A stretch of 24,153 bases of DNA, from positions 1 through 24,153 of the IMG/VR virus record IMGVR_UViG_3300037225_000071, one strand, 5' to 3'. Each line of letters starts with the position of its first letter. Position 1 is the first letter of the stretch. The stretch comes from a virus. The notes beneath the pieces are model-generated. The model was not told where the DNA came from, did not search any database, and saw nothing but the letters and a program-made list of their open reading frames with translations. The position numbers were made by a program, and so were the translations under genes. Of the stretch, positions 13,798 through 21,011 are shown one piece after another.

Positions 13798-15815
13798 TAA
13801 TTCATGTGTGAAATTTCGTCTTTCCTAAACTTCTTTTGACCTGTAAAAACTATACACAAACTCACCGGATCTTTTTCACCATCATCATTTATCGCGTGCC
13901 AGCGCTCCTTTAATTCGCTAAAAGAAATAAAGCATCTGGTATAGCTTGAAGGGTCTTCAAATATTATTTTATCTTTTTCATACCCAATTGCTACAACGTA
14001 ATGACCGTCAGTATAATCAGTCGCCCATTCTTTAGGACTTTTTGAATCGCGCCACGCCTGTAAAAGTACAATGACTGGTTGATTATTCTTAATATAAGGG
14101 GTCAATTCTTTTGGTTCTAACCCACGCTTAACCTCAGCTTTTATATTTTCTTCACTTTCTGAAACCTTTACAATATCTTTAACATAAACGCCATTATCAA
14201 ATATATCAGTATTTTTTGCATTTAACTTTTTAAGCAATTCGTCTTCCCTGCGTTCATATCCGTAATAAGTTAATACTGATTGCAAGGCACTTGCGCCACA
14301 ATCATAATTATAAAGCTGTCTTAACTCTGGGAATTCGATCAAATGAATAATATTTGAGTGAATTGAATCTGTAATTGGTATATTAGCAATATTTTTTATT
14401 AATTTTTTAGGAAATTCCAATTTTGGTTTTTCTATCAATCCGAATGTCCTACCGTGCCTACTTTCAATAAATGAAAACCCATCTAAGTTATTTTCATGTA
14501 AAATCTTTTTTAATTTAATCCCATTTTCAAAATCGCTAGTTCTTTGACTATGTAATAAATATAATCTATCCGGTTCATATAAATATTTTTCTTTGTTATT
14601 TAATATTTCTTGATTTTTTTGTATTATTTTTTCATATTTATCAATATCTTTTTTTGATTTAGCGTATTTTAAATCAAATTCAGCATTTTCAATTTTTGCT
14701 CTTTCATTTGAAAATAAGTAATCTTCAAAGTCCTTCGCTATTAATTTTTGAGCATTTATATTACTTAAATCTAATATATTTCCATTTATTTTAGCTTCTG
14801 AGATAAAATCGCCGTATGTTTCAGCTAATTCTTTTGAGGGTGTCATAAAATAAATCTCTGCTGGATTCTTTGATATTTGACCCTTATTATAATTAGTTTC
14901 TATAAACTCACTAGGGTTTTTCTTTAATTCTATATAGTTTTCCTCCGTATCACCTCTATATACATAGCCTTTAAAATTAAATGCAGACTTATTATCAAGT
15001 AATTCCTTAACATCTTTTTCATATTGTGTTAATTTACTTTCTGGCAAGGGTAGATTAAAATTATTGTCTTTAAATTCCTGATATTTTTCAGGCACATCAA
15101 AATAAGGGTGTGCAGAAGAAAATGCAATATGCTCTTTGCCGGGATTAAATCTGAACTCGTCATTAATATCAACTTTATCCAGCCGCTCTTTTACTTCGCT
15201 TTGTGGAGTCGTATTATCTTCATCACCTGATATGACTATGCAACGGCAATTCCATTCTAAAGGCGGCGTATTTTCGTCCCAAAACGGATCGTCTACAGGT
15301 AAACAAATACCATCTAATGCCTGATGGTATTCTCTTACCCTATCATCACCAACTGTTCGTAATGTCAAATAAGGCAATGTTTCTTTTTGCGCTTCAAATT
15401 CCTGCCATTGTTCTGCACTTTGTGCTTGACTAAATGCTGTATTCATTTCTGTTTTTAGCCAGTCTTCATTAAATTCATTCCAAATAGTCTCAGCCTGTTC
15501 TTTGAATTCAGAAAATCCTATTTTAAAACCTTCGTCATCAAATACTTCTTGCTGTATCTCATAGACTTCTTGAAATGTCTTTGCAGCCGAAAAACGATAG
15601 ATGTTTTCTTCAAATGATTGTTTCATTTTAAAATCACCAACATCTTTAGTTGATATATCGTTTTTGAGGTTAGTTGATTTAAGTCCTTGCTTAACTGATT
15701 TTAATAATTCTTTTGATATAACGACATAAAGATTATCAGGTAATTTATTTAACGTGATATGTCCGTTATAAATACCTTCTAAAACATTATTTTTAATATT
15801 TGAAGAAATTATCAT
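13797..15815 (-). CDS. MuF head protein with ADP-ribosyltransferase-like and C39-like peptidase C-terminal domains
   Basis: The 672-aa protein is much longer than a plain MuF head protein. Residues about 75-192 form the Mu F/SPP1 gp7 domain, ending with RTVGDDRVREYHQALDG...PPLEWNCRC. Residues about 280-465 begin with YVYRGDT, continue with IYFMTPSKELAETYG and end NLDGFSFIESRHGRTFGLIE. This is the strand order and motif style of ADP-ribosyltransferase-like toxin domains fused to phage MuF. Residues about 490-660 form a papain-fold C39-like peptidase with Gln500, Cys506 in YDCGASAL, His605 in DGHYVVAIGY and Asp621 in FEDPSS. MuF-linked polymorphic toxins ride in the virion and may enter the next host. 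The central part is Lys/Asn/Ile-rich and more AT-rich than its neighbours, suggesting acquisition. The toxin call is inferred, and no immunity gene is seen next to it. Confidence 0.8.
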   Translation of the reverse strand: MIISSNIKNNVLEGIYNGHITLNKLPDNLYVVISKELLKSVKQGLKSTNLKNDISTKDVGDFKMKQSFEENIYRFSAAKTFQEVYEIQQEVFDDEGFKIGFSEFKEQAETIWNEFNEDWLKTEMNTAFSQAQSAEQWQEFEAQKETLPYLTLRTVGDDRVREYHQALDGICLPVDDPFWDENTPPLEWNCRCIVISGDEDNTTPQSEVKERLDKVDINDEFRFNPGKEHIAFSSAHPYFDVPEKYQEFKDNNFNLPLPESKLTQYEKDVKELLDNKSAFNFKGYVYRGDTEENYIELKKNPSEFIETNYNKGQISKNPAEIYFMTPSKELAETYGDFISEAKINGNILDLSNINAQKLIAKDFEDYLFSNERAKIENAEFDLKYAKSKKDIDKYEKIIQKNQEILNNKEKYLYEPDRLYLLHSQRTSDFENGIKLKKILHENNLDGFSFIESRHGRTFGLIEKPKLEFPKKLIKNIANIPITDSIHSNIIHLIEFPELRQLYNYDCGASALQSVLTYYGYERREDELLKKLNAKNTDIFDNGVYVKDIVKVSESEENIKAEVKRGLEPKELTPYIKNNQPVIVLLQAWRDSKSPKEWATDYTDGHYVVAIGYEKDKIIFEDPSSYTRCFISFSELKERWHAINDDGEKDPVSLCIVFTGQKKFRKDEISHMN

Positions 15816-15816
15816 A

Positions 15817-16665
15817 TTATGATATTTCTTTTATTAAAATCCACGACTCAACGTTACCATCATTAACAGCAGCTCTTAAACATGTCAATTTAACGTGCGT
15901 TGAGGCATGTGTCTCAGGTACTTCATAGCTTCCTATCAGTGTCCCACCCGCATCGTATAAGTTAAATATTATACCTCCTATCTCATAGATTGACCCTACG
16001 ATGCAATCAACTGCTATTATCCGCTGATACGTATATGCATGAAGGTTCACGGTATTATTGCCGGATACGATGATATTACGCGAGTAATATCCAACTCCAC
16101 TTAATCCTTCTACCTCACTATTGGTAAATGTTTTATCACCAAAAATGCGAGTACCTAGATAGATATTATTATCTGTATAAACCCCTCTGCTTTCGCTTGA
16201 TATTGTTGTGTGTAAATTGGGAATTGTCGTGCCGTTAATTAAATCTATTGCATCCTTTGATGTTTTATTAATTAAACTTAACAATGTTGCCCCATTGTAT
16301 GCTAATGTTCCAGTTGCACCTGTGGCAGTTGCTCTATTTATTTGATGAGTATTATGTGTTGAACCGTCTTTGAAAGTAGTTGAATATGCTGGCGAGTTAA
16401 CTAATTCATCATAAGTAGTTATTTTTGTGAAATATGTATTCGTTTTTGTATGCGAATCCACCTGCAATATTTCACCACTTAAAAAGACATACCCTACGCC
16501 TATAGTTGATGACACTAACTCACATCCCTGAATAATGCAATCTATCCCTCCGCAAAGGCCGGAAACAATACTCGTTATTGCAGCTCTATACGCCTCATCA
16601 TTCCAGCGAATATCGTCAAGATATATAGGCTCGCCACCGTTAAAATTAGTTATTAATTTGTTCAT
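15817..16665 (-). CDS. Tail fibre or baseplate-attached appendage protein
   Basis: The 282-aa protein starts MNKLITNFNGGEPIYLDDIRWNDEAYRAA, an N-terminal segment typical of baseplate-attached fibres in Bacteroidota phages. Next comes a collar-like region (VFLSGEILQVDSH, about 60-72), then STHNTHQINRATATGATGTL (about 101-120). A strand-rich C-terminal part (about 175-282) could be a carbohydrate-binding or trimer tip. It follows the gp48-like gene, matching Mu gp47-gp48-gp49 (tail fibre S). Its start lies inside a 54-bp tandem duplication: the downstream copy provides the ATG, while the upstream copy has ATA. The start at 16665 is therefore the only ATG of the pair. Confidence 0.7.
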   Translation of the reverse strand: MNKLITNFNGGEPIYLDDIRWNDEAYRAAITSIVSGLCGGIDCIIQGCELVSSTIGVGYVFLSGEILQVDSHTKTNTYFTKITTYDELVNSPAYSTTFKDGSTHNTHQINRATATGATGTLAYNGATLLSLINKTSKDAIDLINGTTIPNLHTTISSESRGVYTDNNIYLGTRIFGDKTFTNSEVEGLSGVGYYSRNIIVSGNNTVNLHAYTYQRIIAVDCIVGSIYEIGGIIFNLYDAGGTLIGSYEVPETHASTHVKLTCLRAAVNDGNVESWILIKEIS

Positions 16666-16733
16666 ATCGTTTGTATTTGTAGGCTCGCCACCGTTAAAAT
16701 TAGTTATTAATTTGTGTATATCGTTTGTATTTG
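16626..16733. repeat. 54-bp tandem direct duplication across a gene junction
   Basis: Two adjacent 54-base copies (16626-16679 and 16680-16733) differ only at two neighbouring bases (TC at 16662-16663, GT at 16716-16717). The copy near the fibre gene contains the sequence ATATGAAC on the minus strand, with ATG start and TGA stop overlapping as ATGA. In the other copy this is ATATACAC, so both the start and the stop are lost. The repeat keeps the fibre frame open (18 codons). Confidence 0.95.
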
Positions 16734-17177
16734 AAAGTTTTTGTCAGCCGGATTAAATAAATTAACTGTCTTTGTAATTTGGTTTGACTGACCCACTAAA
16801 TCTCTTGGTATCATAACTATATAACTTATTCCGTTATCACTGTATCCTTCATCTCTATTTTTAAAATATGTTTTATCTGCGGCCTCCGACCTATTGTATA
16901 GGTATGTTTTATCGGGATATGCCTCAGATTTATTATATAAATAAGTCAATGCCCCTGAATTTGTCACTAAATATATTCGTCTGTTTATTGGATCGTACAG
17001 ATCATTTATATATTTTGTAACATAAATAGTTTGATTTGTATATTTAATAAACTCCAAAATATTTGAATTGCAATATTCTAATCCATTCCCAATTGCATAA
17101 AGAAAATTTAAAAACGTTGATTTTCTTAAAAACGCAGGGATTAAATTATTTAATATTGTCCTGTTATTTATTGTCAT
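16707..17177 (-). CDS. Baseplate protein, Mu gp48 / tail protein I-like
   Basis: The 156-aa protein follows the J-like gene, overlapping by four bases, as Mu gp48 follows gp47. The N-terminus (LNNLIPAFLRKSTFLNFLYAIGNGLEYCNSNILEFI, about 9-44) is helical and resembles the first part of DUF2313-type wedge proteins. Residues about 83-115 hold three imperfect repeats (LYNKSEAYPDKT, LYNRSEAADKT, FKNRDEGYSDN). The C-terminal strand ends QIQTIYTN. The final three residues exist only because a 54-bp duplication destroyed the ancestral TGA. The wedge role is inferred from order and the helical start. Confidence 0.6.
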   Translation of the reverse strand: MTINNRTILNNLIPAFLRKSTFLNFLYAIGNGLEYCNSNILEFIKYTNQTIYVTKYINDLYDPINRRIYLVTNSGALTYLYNKSEAYPDKTYLYNRSEAADKTYFKNRDEGYSDNGISYIVMIPRDLVGQSNQITKTVNLFNPADKNFQIQTIYTN

Positions 17178-18070
17178 TGTTGTAAATAAATAATATTTTG
17201 ATTAATTAATGGATATGATGGGTCTATCGCTAGATATCCTGAATTAGTAATATATGATCTTGAGCTGGTCGCTAATATATTACTATACTCCAAATCACCG
17301 TATTTGGCTTTTACTTCTTCTGCTATAGCGTCAAATACTCCTGGGGTTAATCTAATTGCATTAGTCAAGTTTGACACATAAAAAGTTCCGTTAAAGCTTA
17401 ACGCATCCAAATACTGTATATAATTATTAATCGAATCAACAATTGGGAATACTGTATTATTTACAATTAATGAACCATTTAAGGCATCTGTTGGATCGCT
17501 TGTATTCAAATAAATTATTGTTGGATCAATATAAACAGTATAGATTATTTTCAATAAATCTGCACTATTATTGATAATCGAATAAACTGTACCTAAAGGT
17601 GCAATCAGCTTTATATATGCGTCAAGGGCTGATAATTGCGTGCATGTCAAAGGAGTTAATGTCTCTGTTCCTGTTGCTACTTTAATATATATAATCCCAT
17701 TTGCAGAATTAACTGCACACTGCGTAATAATTAAATGCGATGGAATAATAGTTTGATAAATATATTCGTCACCATTCCAGACTAGACTATCGCCGTATTG
17801 GAATGCTTTTACTACATTCACCCACCATGCTACTGTCGCTGATTTTGATGAACTAACCTCATTTTCAATCGTGTTTTCAAATATCCATATTGCGACTGAA
17901 ACAACGTAGAAAATAAGTCTCCAAATAGCTACTTTTGACGTACTCGTTAAATCAGTTAACAATGATTGAGCTGGATTTATCTGAGCGGTTGGGCTTAAAT
18001 TACTTAAATTACTGAAAGTTTCCTTTTCAGTAATCATTTGATTATATATTTGCGCAATATTCCGAGCCAT
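17174..18070 (-). CDS. Baseplate wedge protein, J-like (Mu gp47 role)
   Basis: The 298-aa protein begins MARNIAQIYNQMITEKETFS and has TSTSKVAIWRLIFYVVSVAIWIFE at about 42-65, a strongly hydrophobic helix characteristic of J-like wedge proteins in Bacteroidota prophages. The centre contains FQYGDSLVWNGDEYIYQT (about 90-107). The second half has NSADLLKIIYTVYIDPTIIYLN and a wedge-like INNYIQYLDALSFNGTFYVSNL stretch. J/gp47/T4 gp6-type proteins form the iris of the baseplate and trigger contraction. Its ATG shares base 18070 with the portal stop (TAATG). Placement directly after the portal rather than after the hub genes is unusual. Confidence 0.65.
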   Translation of the reverse strand: MARNIAQIYNQMITEKETFSNLSNLSPTAQINPAQSLLTDLTSTSKVAIWRLIFYVVSVAIWIFENTIENEVSSSKSATVAWWVNVVKAFQYGDSLVWNGDEYIYQTIIPSHLIITQCAVNSANGIIYIKVATGTETLTPLTCTQLSALDAYIKLIAPLGTVYSIINNSADLLKIIYTVYIDPTIIYLNTSDPTDALNGSLIVNNTVFPIVDSINNYIQYLDALSFNGTFYVSNLTNAIRLTPGVFDAIAEEVKAKYGDLEYSNILATSSRSYITNSGYLAIDPSYPLINQNIIYLQQ

Positions 18071-19470
18071 TATTTATGTTTTTTATACATATTTTTTAAT
18101 TGTTCCATTTTGCTTTTATCGCTTCGCATTTCGTCTATTTTTTGAAGATAGTTAAACCATGGCAGTTCAGCGATATTTTTTGATTCTTCAATCACTTGCT
18201 TTGGGTTTAATTGTTGCATTTGTTGGACAACTTCAATTTTACCTTTAGCCCCTAAATCTAAGTACTGATCAACAAAATTAGGATCAAATTTATATCCAAC
18301 CTGTCCAAGATCATGAACTAACTTAACTTTATTCTCAAATTTTACATCATCTTCATATTCGTACCTAAAATGCAACCCATCTAATCCTTTAATTCCTAAT
18401 TTAATCATTTTAGGAATTAAATCCGTATTGGTTAAATATCTGATCTTACGTAAAAATGAACTTAATATATCGTCAAATAAATCTTGGTGTACTTCGCCCT
18501 GCGAACGGCTTGACCCTGAATCAAACATCATTGTTTGGCCTGCAAGTAATTTTGAAACCTCTTTATTTGCTAATTCAATCGCTTCTTTATAAATATTATA
18601 GGCATCCGTCCGGCTTGTTTCAATGAAATCAATATTATCGTCAGTATCCATCACCGCCCAGCCTGCATTACCCATGTTTATCATCATATTCTCCATGTTC
18701 TTTCTTCGCAGGACATCGCGTATATCCGTTGTTCCTTTTCTTAATGGCGCACCAAATAATTCAGAATACTGCCACCAAAATAAATTAACATTTTTTTTCC
18801 CAATCATGTGCGGTACGCACTTATTCAGAAGTCCAATATCCTTATTGTCAATCATTATTAACCAAGGCTCGTACTTTTTATCTTCCCTGTAATTAGTGCC
18901 ACCGTCTCTCGCTGTTATATAAAGTGTATGCTTTACTAAATCCCACTCAGGAACTACATACTGACGTGCAATCTGCTCGACCGACACAAATGTATTATTT
19001 CTTATTGCGCCTAACTGAACAAGAGAAAACCCGTACCAAACACTTTCTATTACTGCATCAATCCAATCTAAAAACCATTGTTGCTCAAATATTTCATAAG
19101 CATTTTCATTTTCATTTCCCTTTTGATCAATTAATTGATATTCTTTAGATTTAATTTTATTTTTAATTGCATTCATTACACCAGATAAGTGAGCATCCAA
19201 GGTGATGTCTTTATAGACCTGCATCATTTCGGTACGATCTGGTAATAAGACACTTTCAGCTTGGTTAACGGCAGCAATCCAACGGTTAAGGTCAACGCGA
19301 ATCTGAAACATTTGAAGTTTCATGATTGTGTCTTCAATCCACATTGGATTACGTGCGCCTTTTTCTTGTTTATGCGGCTCGATAATACTTGAATCAGACT
19401 TAACTATATTTGAAACAGGTTCAATCTTTTTGCGTGGCCTTCCTACTGGCCTTTTAACATTTTCTGCCAT
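18070..19470 (-). CDS. Portal protein, Mu gp29-like (DUF935)
   Basis: The 466-aa protein is close to the usual DUF935 portal length. The N-terminus is basic and AT-hook-like (KRPVGRPRKK, 5-14). The body has AVNQAESVLLPDRTEMMQVYKDITLDAHLSGVMNAIKNKIKSKEY (about 67-111), the conserved DUF935 helical segment, then WYGFSLVQLGA (about 144-154). It also has the NLFWWQYSELFGAPLRKG motif (about 228-245) and the SKLLAGQTMMFDSGSSRSQGEVHQ region (about 307-330) expected at the crown/clip end. It forms the dodecameric channel through which TerL drives DNA. It shares base 19470 with the connector gene stop. Confidence 0.9.
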   Translation of the reverse strand: MAENVKRPVGRPRKKIEPVSNIVKSDSSIIEPHKQEKGARNPMWIEDTIMKLQMFQIRVDLNRWIAAVNQAESVLLPDRTEMMQVYKDITLDAHLSGVMNAIKNKIKSKEYQLIDQKGNENENAYEIFEQQWFLDWIDAVIESVWYGFSLVQLGAIRNNTFVSVEQIARQYVVPEWDLVKHTLYITARDGGTNYREDKKYEPWLIMIDNKDIGLLNKCVPHMIGKKNVNLFWWQYSELFGAPLRKGTTDIRDVLRRKNMENMMINMGNAGWAVMDTDDNIDFIETSRTDAYNIYKEAIELANKEVSKLLAGQTMMFDSGSSRSQGEVHQDLFDDILSSFLRKIRYLTNTDLIPKMIKLGIKGLDGLHFRYEYEDDVKFENKVKLVHDLGQVGYKFDPNFVDQYLDLGAKGKIEVVQQMQQLNPKQVIEESKNIAELPWFNYLQKIDEMRSDKSKMEQLKNMYKKHK

Positions 19471-20171
19471 TAGTAAGAATTATTTCTTTTCATATTTCCT
19501 CCCCATGTAATATTTTGCCCTTGCTGATCGTCTACATATATAGGTAATTCAAGCATAATGTCGCCGTTTTGAATACCCATCAAAGTACCAACCGCACTTC
19601 CATCCATTTTGCGAGGCTGCCCATCGCTATTAAAAAATATACGTCTTAATTCTGGGATGTTGTTTGGAACAATTTGTGAATGAATTCGATATAATACAAT
19701 ATTAATCATTATGCTAACTATCTCAGCGTTACGCGGGTCTGATTGAGTAAAATACGTTGTATTATCTGGTCTATTTCCTGTTGATATTACCTTACATGTA
19801 TAGACTAAGTTATCATTACATATAAGATTCCATTTAGTAATATCCCATGCGTGCGCTGTTGATATTGCAGCTTTGGCCGAATAAATAAAGCCACCGTAAG
19901 AAACACGATCCGAGGCGGAATAGGTTGCTGTTGCGCTGAAAACATTTTCTGTATATTTAAAATAATCGCCTATTGCGTAAGTAGTGCCAATAGCCCATGT
20001 CGCCCATGCTTTAAAAACTTTTACAACGTCATACCTTTGACGAATGTACATTGACACAAACTCCTGAGCGGTCACTTCTGTAAGCAGCCTCAACGAATCA
20101 TCATTATTGGTTACTTCGTTGTAATCTTCAGGTGTGATTAAAACATTATAATCATCTCTAAACAGAAACAT
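19470..20171 (-). CDS. Head-tail connector, Mu gp36-like (DUF1320), with inserted carbohydrate-binding-like module
   Basis: The 233-aa protein is longer than plain DUF1320 proteins (about 130-150 aa). Residues 10-52 (VLITPEDYNEVTNNDDSLRLL...AQEFVSMYIRQRYDVV) and 144-205 (SDPRNAEIVSIMINIVLYRIHSQI...ELRRIFF...GSAVGTLMGIQNGDIMLELP) make up the two halves of a gp36-type connector. Between them lies an inserted segment (about 55-143) with two half-modules: YAIGDYFKYTENVFSA and YSASDRVSYGGFIYSAKAA...WDITKWNLI. These resemble CBM5/12-like modules and the module inserted in the sheath. Location directly before the portal differs slightly from Mu, where gp36 follows the capsid gene. It overlaps the 92-aa gene by 14 bases. 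Confidence 0.65.
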   Translation of the reverse strand: MFLFRDDYNVLITPEDYNEVTNNDDSLRLLTEVTAQEFVSMYIRQRYDVVKVFKAWATWAIGTTYAIGDYFKYTENVFSATATYSASDRVSYGGFIYSAKAAISTAHAWDITKWNLICNDNLVYTCKVISTGNRPDNTTYFTQSDPRNAEIVSIMINIVLYRIHSQIVPNNIPELRRIFFNSDGQPRKMDGSAVGTLMGIQNGDIMLELPIYVDDQQGQNITWGGNMKRNNSY

Positions 20172-20436
20172 ACTTATTCATCATATAATTAGTAATCAAT
20201 GTGTTTTGTCCTGCAAGCATTAAATCATTGTCTTTTATTGCGTTCAACGCCCAATCAGCATCGTCACGCATTGGATTAATCCCGGTTAATGCCTTTATAC
20301 GAATACCCATATTTAATTCATTTTGATCGAATCCGTAAGTATCAGAAGTTGTGTAATTATTTGGGCTACCTGTCGTAGAGCTGACCTCAAATCCAACTGT
20401 AGGGAATAATGTGCCGGGGTATTGTGTATCTGCCAT
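20158..20436 (-). CDS. Small head-region hypothetical protein
   Basis: The 92-aa protein (MADTQYPGTLFPTVGFEVSS...) has a polar, Thr/Ser/Asn-rich first half and a helical second half (ADWALNAIKDNDLMLAGQNTLITNYMMNKYVSV, about 60-92). It starts the head gene block after the regulatory gap. Its stop overlaps the connector gene by 14 bases, so it is co-expressed with head genes. No family is recognised. A role in capsid or connector completion is possible from position only. Confidence 0.6.
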   Translation of the reverse strand: MADTQYPGTLFPTVGFEVSSTTGSPNNYTTSDTYGFDQNELNMGIRIKALTGINPMRDDADWALNAIKDNDLMLAGQNTLITNYMMNKYVSV

Positions 20437-20574
20437 ATCACAAAGTAAGTATAATGAATTGTGATTTTAATTATACTATTTGCATGTTGCAAAGTATTAT
20501 TTATTATATTTACTTATTAATTAATTATTAATTGATTTAATTATCATAAATATTAATAATCAAATACTTAAATT
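20437..20574. promoter_or_regulatory. Divergent regulatory gap between head operon and plus-strand island
   Basis: This 138-base, very AT-rich region separates the leftward head genes from the rightward island, so promoters for both directions are expected. It contains the hyphenated palindrome TTTGCA-TGT-TGCAAA at 20479-20493, a plausible operator. For the plus strand, TTG (20487-20489) and TATATTTA (20505-20512) loosely match the Bacteroidota promoter, but with 17-base spacing and one mismatch. For the minus strand, TTACTTTG (20441-20448) differs at one position from TAnnTTTG but lies almost on the ATG. None is convincing on its own. Confidence 0.4.
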
Positions 20575-20769
20575 ATGAAAGAAATATGGAAATCATTTGT
20601 AGTTGAAGTTGAAAAGCCTAAAAGATTACTAGGAAGTAAAACTGATACAAGAAAAATAATAGTCGTTGTTACTTTAGATGGTGAAATATTGACACCTGAA
20701 AGTTTAACAGAAAAACAATATAATGATTTGGATGCATATTATAAGAAATATTCAAAAATGAAAGTTTAA
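20575..20769 (+). CDS. Small plus-strand island protein 1, unknown
   Basis: The 64-aa protein (MKEIWKSFVVEVEKPKRLLG...) is basic and probably alpha/beta. It has a strand-like KIIVVVTLDGEILTPESL at about 27-44 followed by a helix (TEKQYNDLDAYYKKYSKM). It is one of only two genes on the plus strand in the window and lies between the terminase and head genes. It has its own AT-rich upstream gap and ends 62 bases before the second island gene. No family is recognised. An accessory or regulatory role is suggested only by its opposite orientation. Confidence 0.6.
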   Translation: MKEIWKSFVVEVEKPKRLLGSKTDTRKIIVVVTLDGEILTPESLTEKQYNDLDAYYKKYSKMKV

Positions 20770-20831
20770 CCCTCGTGCGTTTTGCATTTTTGAAAGTTAA
20801 ATCAATATTTTACTTATAAATTGAAACTATA

Positions 20832-21011
20832 ATGGATGGATCTAGAAGCATACAGAAAAAAATAATTATAAAACGGGCTGTCTTTTCAAAAGCGGATATG
20901 ATTAGCTTTGCAAAATATTACCATACTAAACATTGGTCTGTGAATGGATCGCGTAATTTCAATGCAGAAAACGTATTAAATGAATGGAAAGTATTTAATA
21001 AACCTGCCTAG
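20832..21011 (+). CDS. Small plus-strand island protein 2, unknown
   Basis: This 59-aa ORF is too short for a 60-aa cut-off but has a good ATG at 20832 and a TAG at 21009-21011. The product begins MDGSRSIQKKIIIKRAVFSKADMISFAKYYHTKHWS, is basic, and ends with VLNEWKVFNKPA. It resembles a small helical nucleic-acid-binding protein in composition, but no family is recognised. It is co-oriented with the 64-aa gene 62 bases upstream. Its 3' end overlaps the convergent terminase large subunit gene by 17 bases. Confidence 0.5.
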   Translation: MDGSRSIQKKIIIKRAVFSKADMISFAKYYHTKHWSVNGSRNFNAENVLNEWKVFNKPA

